Assembly: GCA_002293665.1 (NCBI GenBank)
Contig: DBDQ01000007.1
Span: 131-6,073 of the forward strand
Source: Alistipes sp. UBA928
GTDB lineage: Bacteria > Bacteroidota > Bacteroidia > Bacteroidales > Rikenellaceae
Reading direction: 5' to 3'
DNA length: 5,943 nt
Shown here piece after piece: positions 5,159-5,943 of this stretch. The translations under genes and the position numbers were made by a program. Positions within the stretch are counted from its first letter, which is position 1. The number at the start of each line of letters is the position of its first letter. The notes under the pieces were generated by a model, which did not search any database, was not told the origin of the DNA, and saw nothing but the letters and a program-made list of their open reading frames with translations.

Positions 5159-5809
5159 TTAGCCGCGAATGAGCGAGCGAATGTTTTCGATAAGCATCGC
5201 CACGGCGACGGAGTTGAAACCACCCTCGGGAATAATCACGTCGGCCCAGCGTTTGCTCGGCTCCACAAACTCCTCGTGCATCGGTTTCACGGTGTTCAGA
5301 TACTGCTCGATCACCGACTCCATCGTGCGGCCGCGGTCACACACGTCGCGCATGATGCGGCGGGCAAGGCGCACGTCGGCGTCGGTGTCGACAAACACCT
5401 TAATGTCCATCTGCTCCCTCAGCGCCTCGTTCTCAAAGATCAATATGCCGTCGACGATCACCACACGCGATGGTTTCACCACCACATTCTCAGCGCACCG
5501 ATTGTGCTCCGTGAATGAGTATACGGGCTGCTCGACCGGCACACCGCGTTTGAGCGCCTTGAGGTGATCCACCAGCATGGGGGTGTCGAACGCTCCCGGG
5601 TGGTCGTAGTTGAGTCGGGCGCGCTCGTCGAGAGTCATGCCGTCGTGTGCCTTATAGTAGCTGTCATGGGCAAGCATTGCCACGCTCGCCCCCTCACTCT
5701 CGCCGCCGTGTGCATTCCCACCGCCGCTGAACGCCTCCAGTAATTTCTTGACGAGCGTACTCTTGCCCGACCCCGAACCTCCGGCAACCCCTATGACAGT
5801 TACTTCCAT
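5159..5809 (-). CDS. udk: Uridine kinase
   Basis: Udk phosphorylates uridine and cytidine to UMP and CMP (usually with ATP or GTP) in pyrimidine salvage, in the cytoplasm. The 216-residue protein shows the Walker A loop GGSGSGKST (10-18) and the substrate-side DSYYK (49-53). It also has LNYDHPGAFD (66-75), QPVYSFTEHNR (94-104), IVDGILIF (118-125), RRIMRDVCDRGR (150-161) and the closing ADVIIPEGG (189-197). All are diagnostic of the uridine kinase family, and the length is typical (about 205-215). One oddity is a Gly/Ser/His-rich stretch at about 28-41 (SGGGNAHGGESEGA) between the P-loop helix and the next strand, where most relatives have a short turn. IVDGI replaces the usual IxEGI, a conservative change. 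The ATG at 5809 lies 2 nt after the gyrB stop, so the two are very likely one operon, with no Shine-Dalgarno visible. Confidence 0.95.
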   Translation of the reverse strand: MEVTVIGVAGGSGSGKSTLVKKLLEAFSGGGNAHGGESEGASVAMLAHDSYYKAHDGMTLDERARLNYDHPGAFDTPMLVDHLKALKRGVPVEQPVYSFTEHNRCAENVVVKPSRVVIVDGILIFENEALREQMDIKVFVDTDADVRLARRIMRDVCDRGRTMESVIEQYLNTVKPMHEEFVEPSKRWADVIIPEGGFNSVAVAMLIENIRSLIRG

Positions 5810-5811
5810 AT

Positions 5812-5943
5812 TTATGCGTCGATGTTGGCGTAGCGGGCGTTTTGTTCTATAAACTCACGGCGTGGCGGCACGTCGTCGCCCATCAGCATCGAGAATATGC
5901 GGTCGGCCTCGGTGGCGTTGTCGATCGTCACCTGGCGCAGGAT
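5812..5943 (-). CDS. gyrB: DNA gyrase subunit B, C-terminal fragment (5' end outside window)
   Basis: Reading leftward from the window edge, 43 codons end in TAA (5814-5812). The peptide runs ILRQVTIDNATEADRIF, then SMLMGDDVPPRREFIEQNA, then RYANIDA. The LMGDxVxPRRxFIExNAxxANID ending is the conserved C-terminus of GyrB and differs from ParE. GyrB supplies the ATPase and Toprim part of gyrase, which introduces negative supercoils. Only the last part of the C-terminal subdomain is inside the window, so the ATPase and Toprim residues cannot be checked. The downstream neighbour udk starts 2 nt later. Confidence 0.93.
   Translation of the reverse strand: MLRQVTIDNATEADRIFSMLMGDDVPPRREFIEQNARYANIDA

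Overview
This window looks like an ordinary chromosomal segment of a GC-rich member of the Bacteroidota, most likely Bacteroidales; an Alistipes/Rikenellaceae-like or Muribaculaceae-like genome would fit, but that is inference. The evidence is the gene families: a TonB-dependent receptor end, a DUF4369-thioredoxin lipoprotein, a DPP5-type S9 peptidase, and a small SRPBCC protein close to pyrE. A Bacteroidota-style TAnnTTTG promoter and the lack of clear Shine-Dalgarno sequences agree with this. I see no mobile element, CRISPR array, tRNA, rRNA or defence system.

Layout, left to right. (1) 1-333, + strand: the C-terminal end of a TonB-dependent outer-membrane receptor. (2) 335-384: a long palindrome between convergent genes, probably a bidirectional terminator. 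(3) 2457-400, - strand: a compact operon of pyrE (orotate phosphoribosyltransferase), a TlpA-like thioredoxin lipoprotein and an SRPBCC-fold protein, with gaps of 14 and 1 nt. (4) 2468-5040, + strand: a divergent operon of a NUDIX hydrolase and a lipoprotein dipeptidyl peptidase 5, joined by an ATGA overlap. (5) 5041-5158: a convergent intergenic region with hairpins and repeat-like sequence. (6) 5943-5159, - strand: the end of gyrB, followed 2 nt later by udk (uridine kinase).

The most unusual part is the pyrE/NUDIX junction. The two start codons are divergent and only 10 nt apart, so each gene's promoter must lie inside the other's coding sequence. The pyrE promoter (TATCTTTG) sits in the first codons of the NUDIX gene. 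A weaker candidate NUDIX promoter sits in pyrE codons 24-34. Its predicted leader holds two competing GC-rich hairpins followed by eight T's, which resembles an attenuator or an inserted palindromic repeat.

Functionally, pyrE (de novo UMP synthesis) and udk (pyrimidine salvage) both feed the UMP pool, but they are in separate operons here. DPP5 and the thioredoxin lipoprotein are predicted envelope proteins, for peptide use and disulfide exchange. Nothing in the window is clearly a new biological system; the findings are mostly regulatory and architectural.
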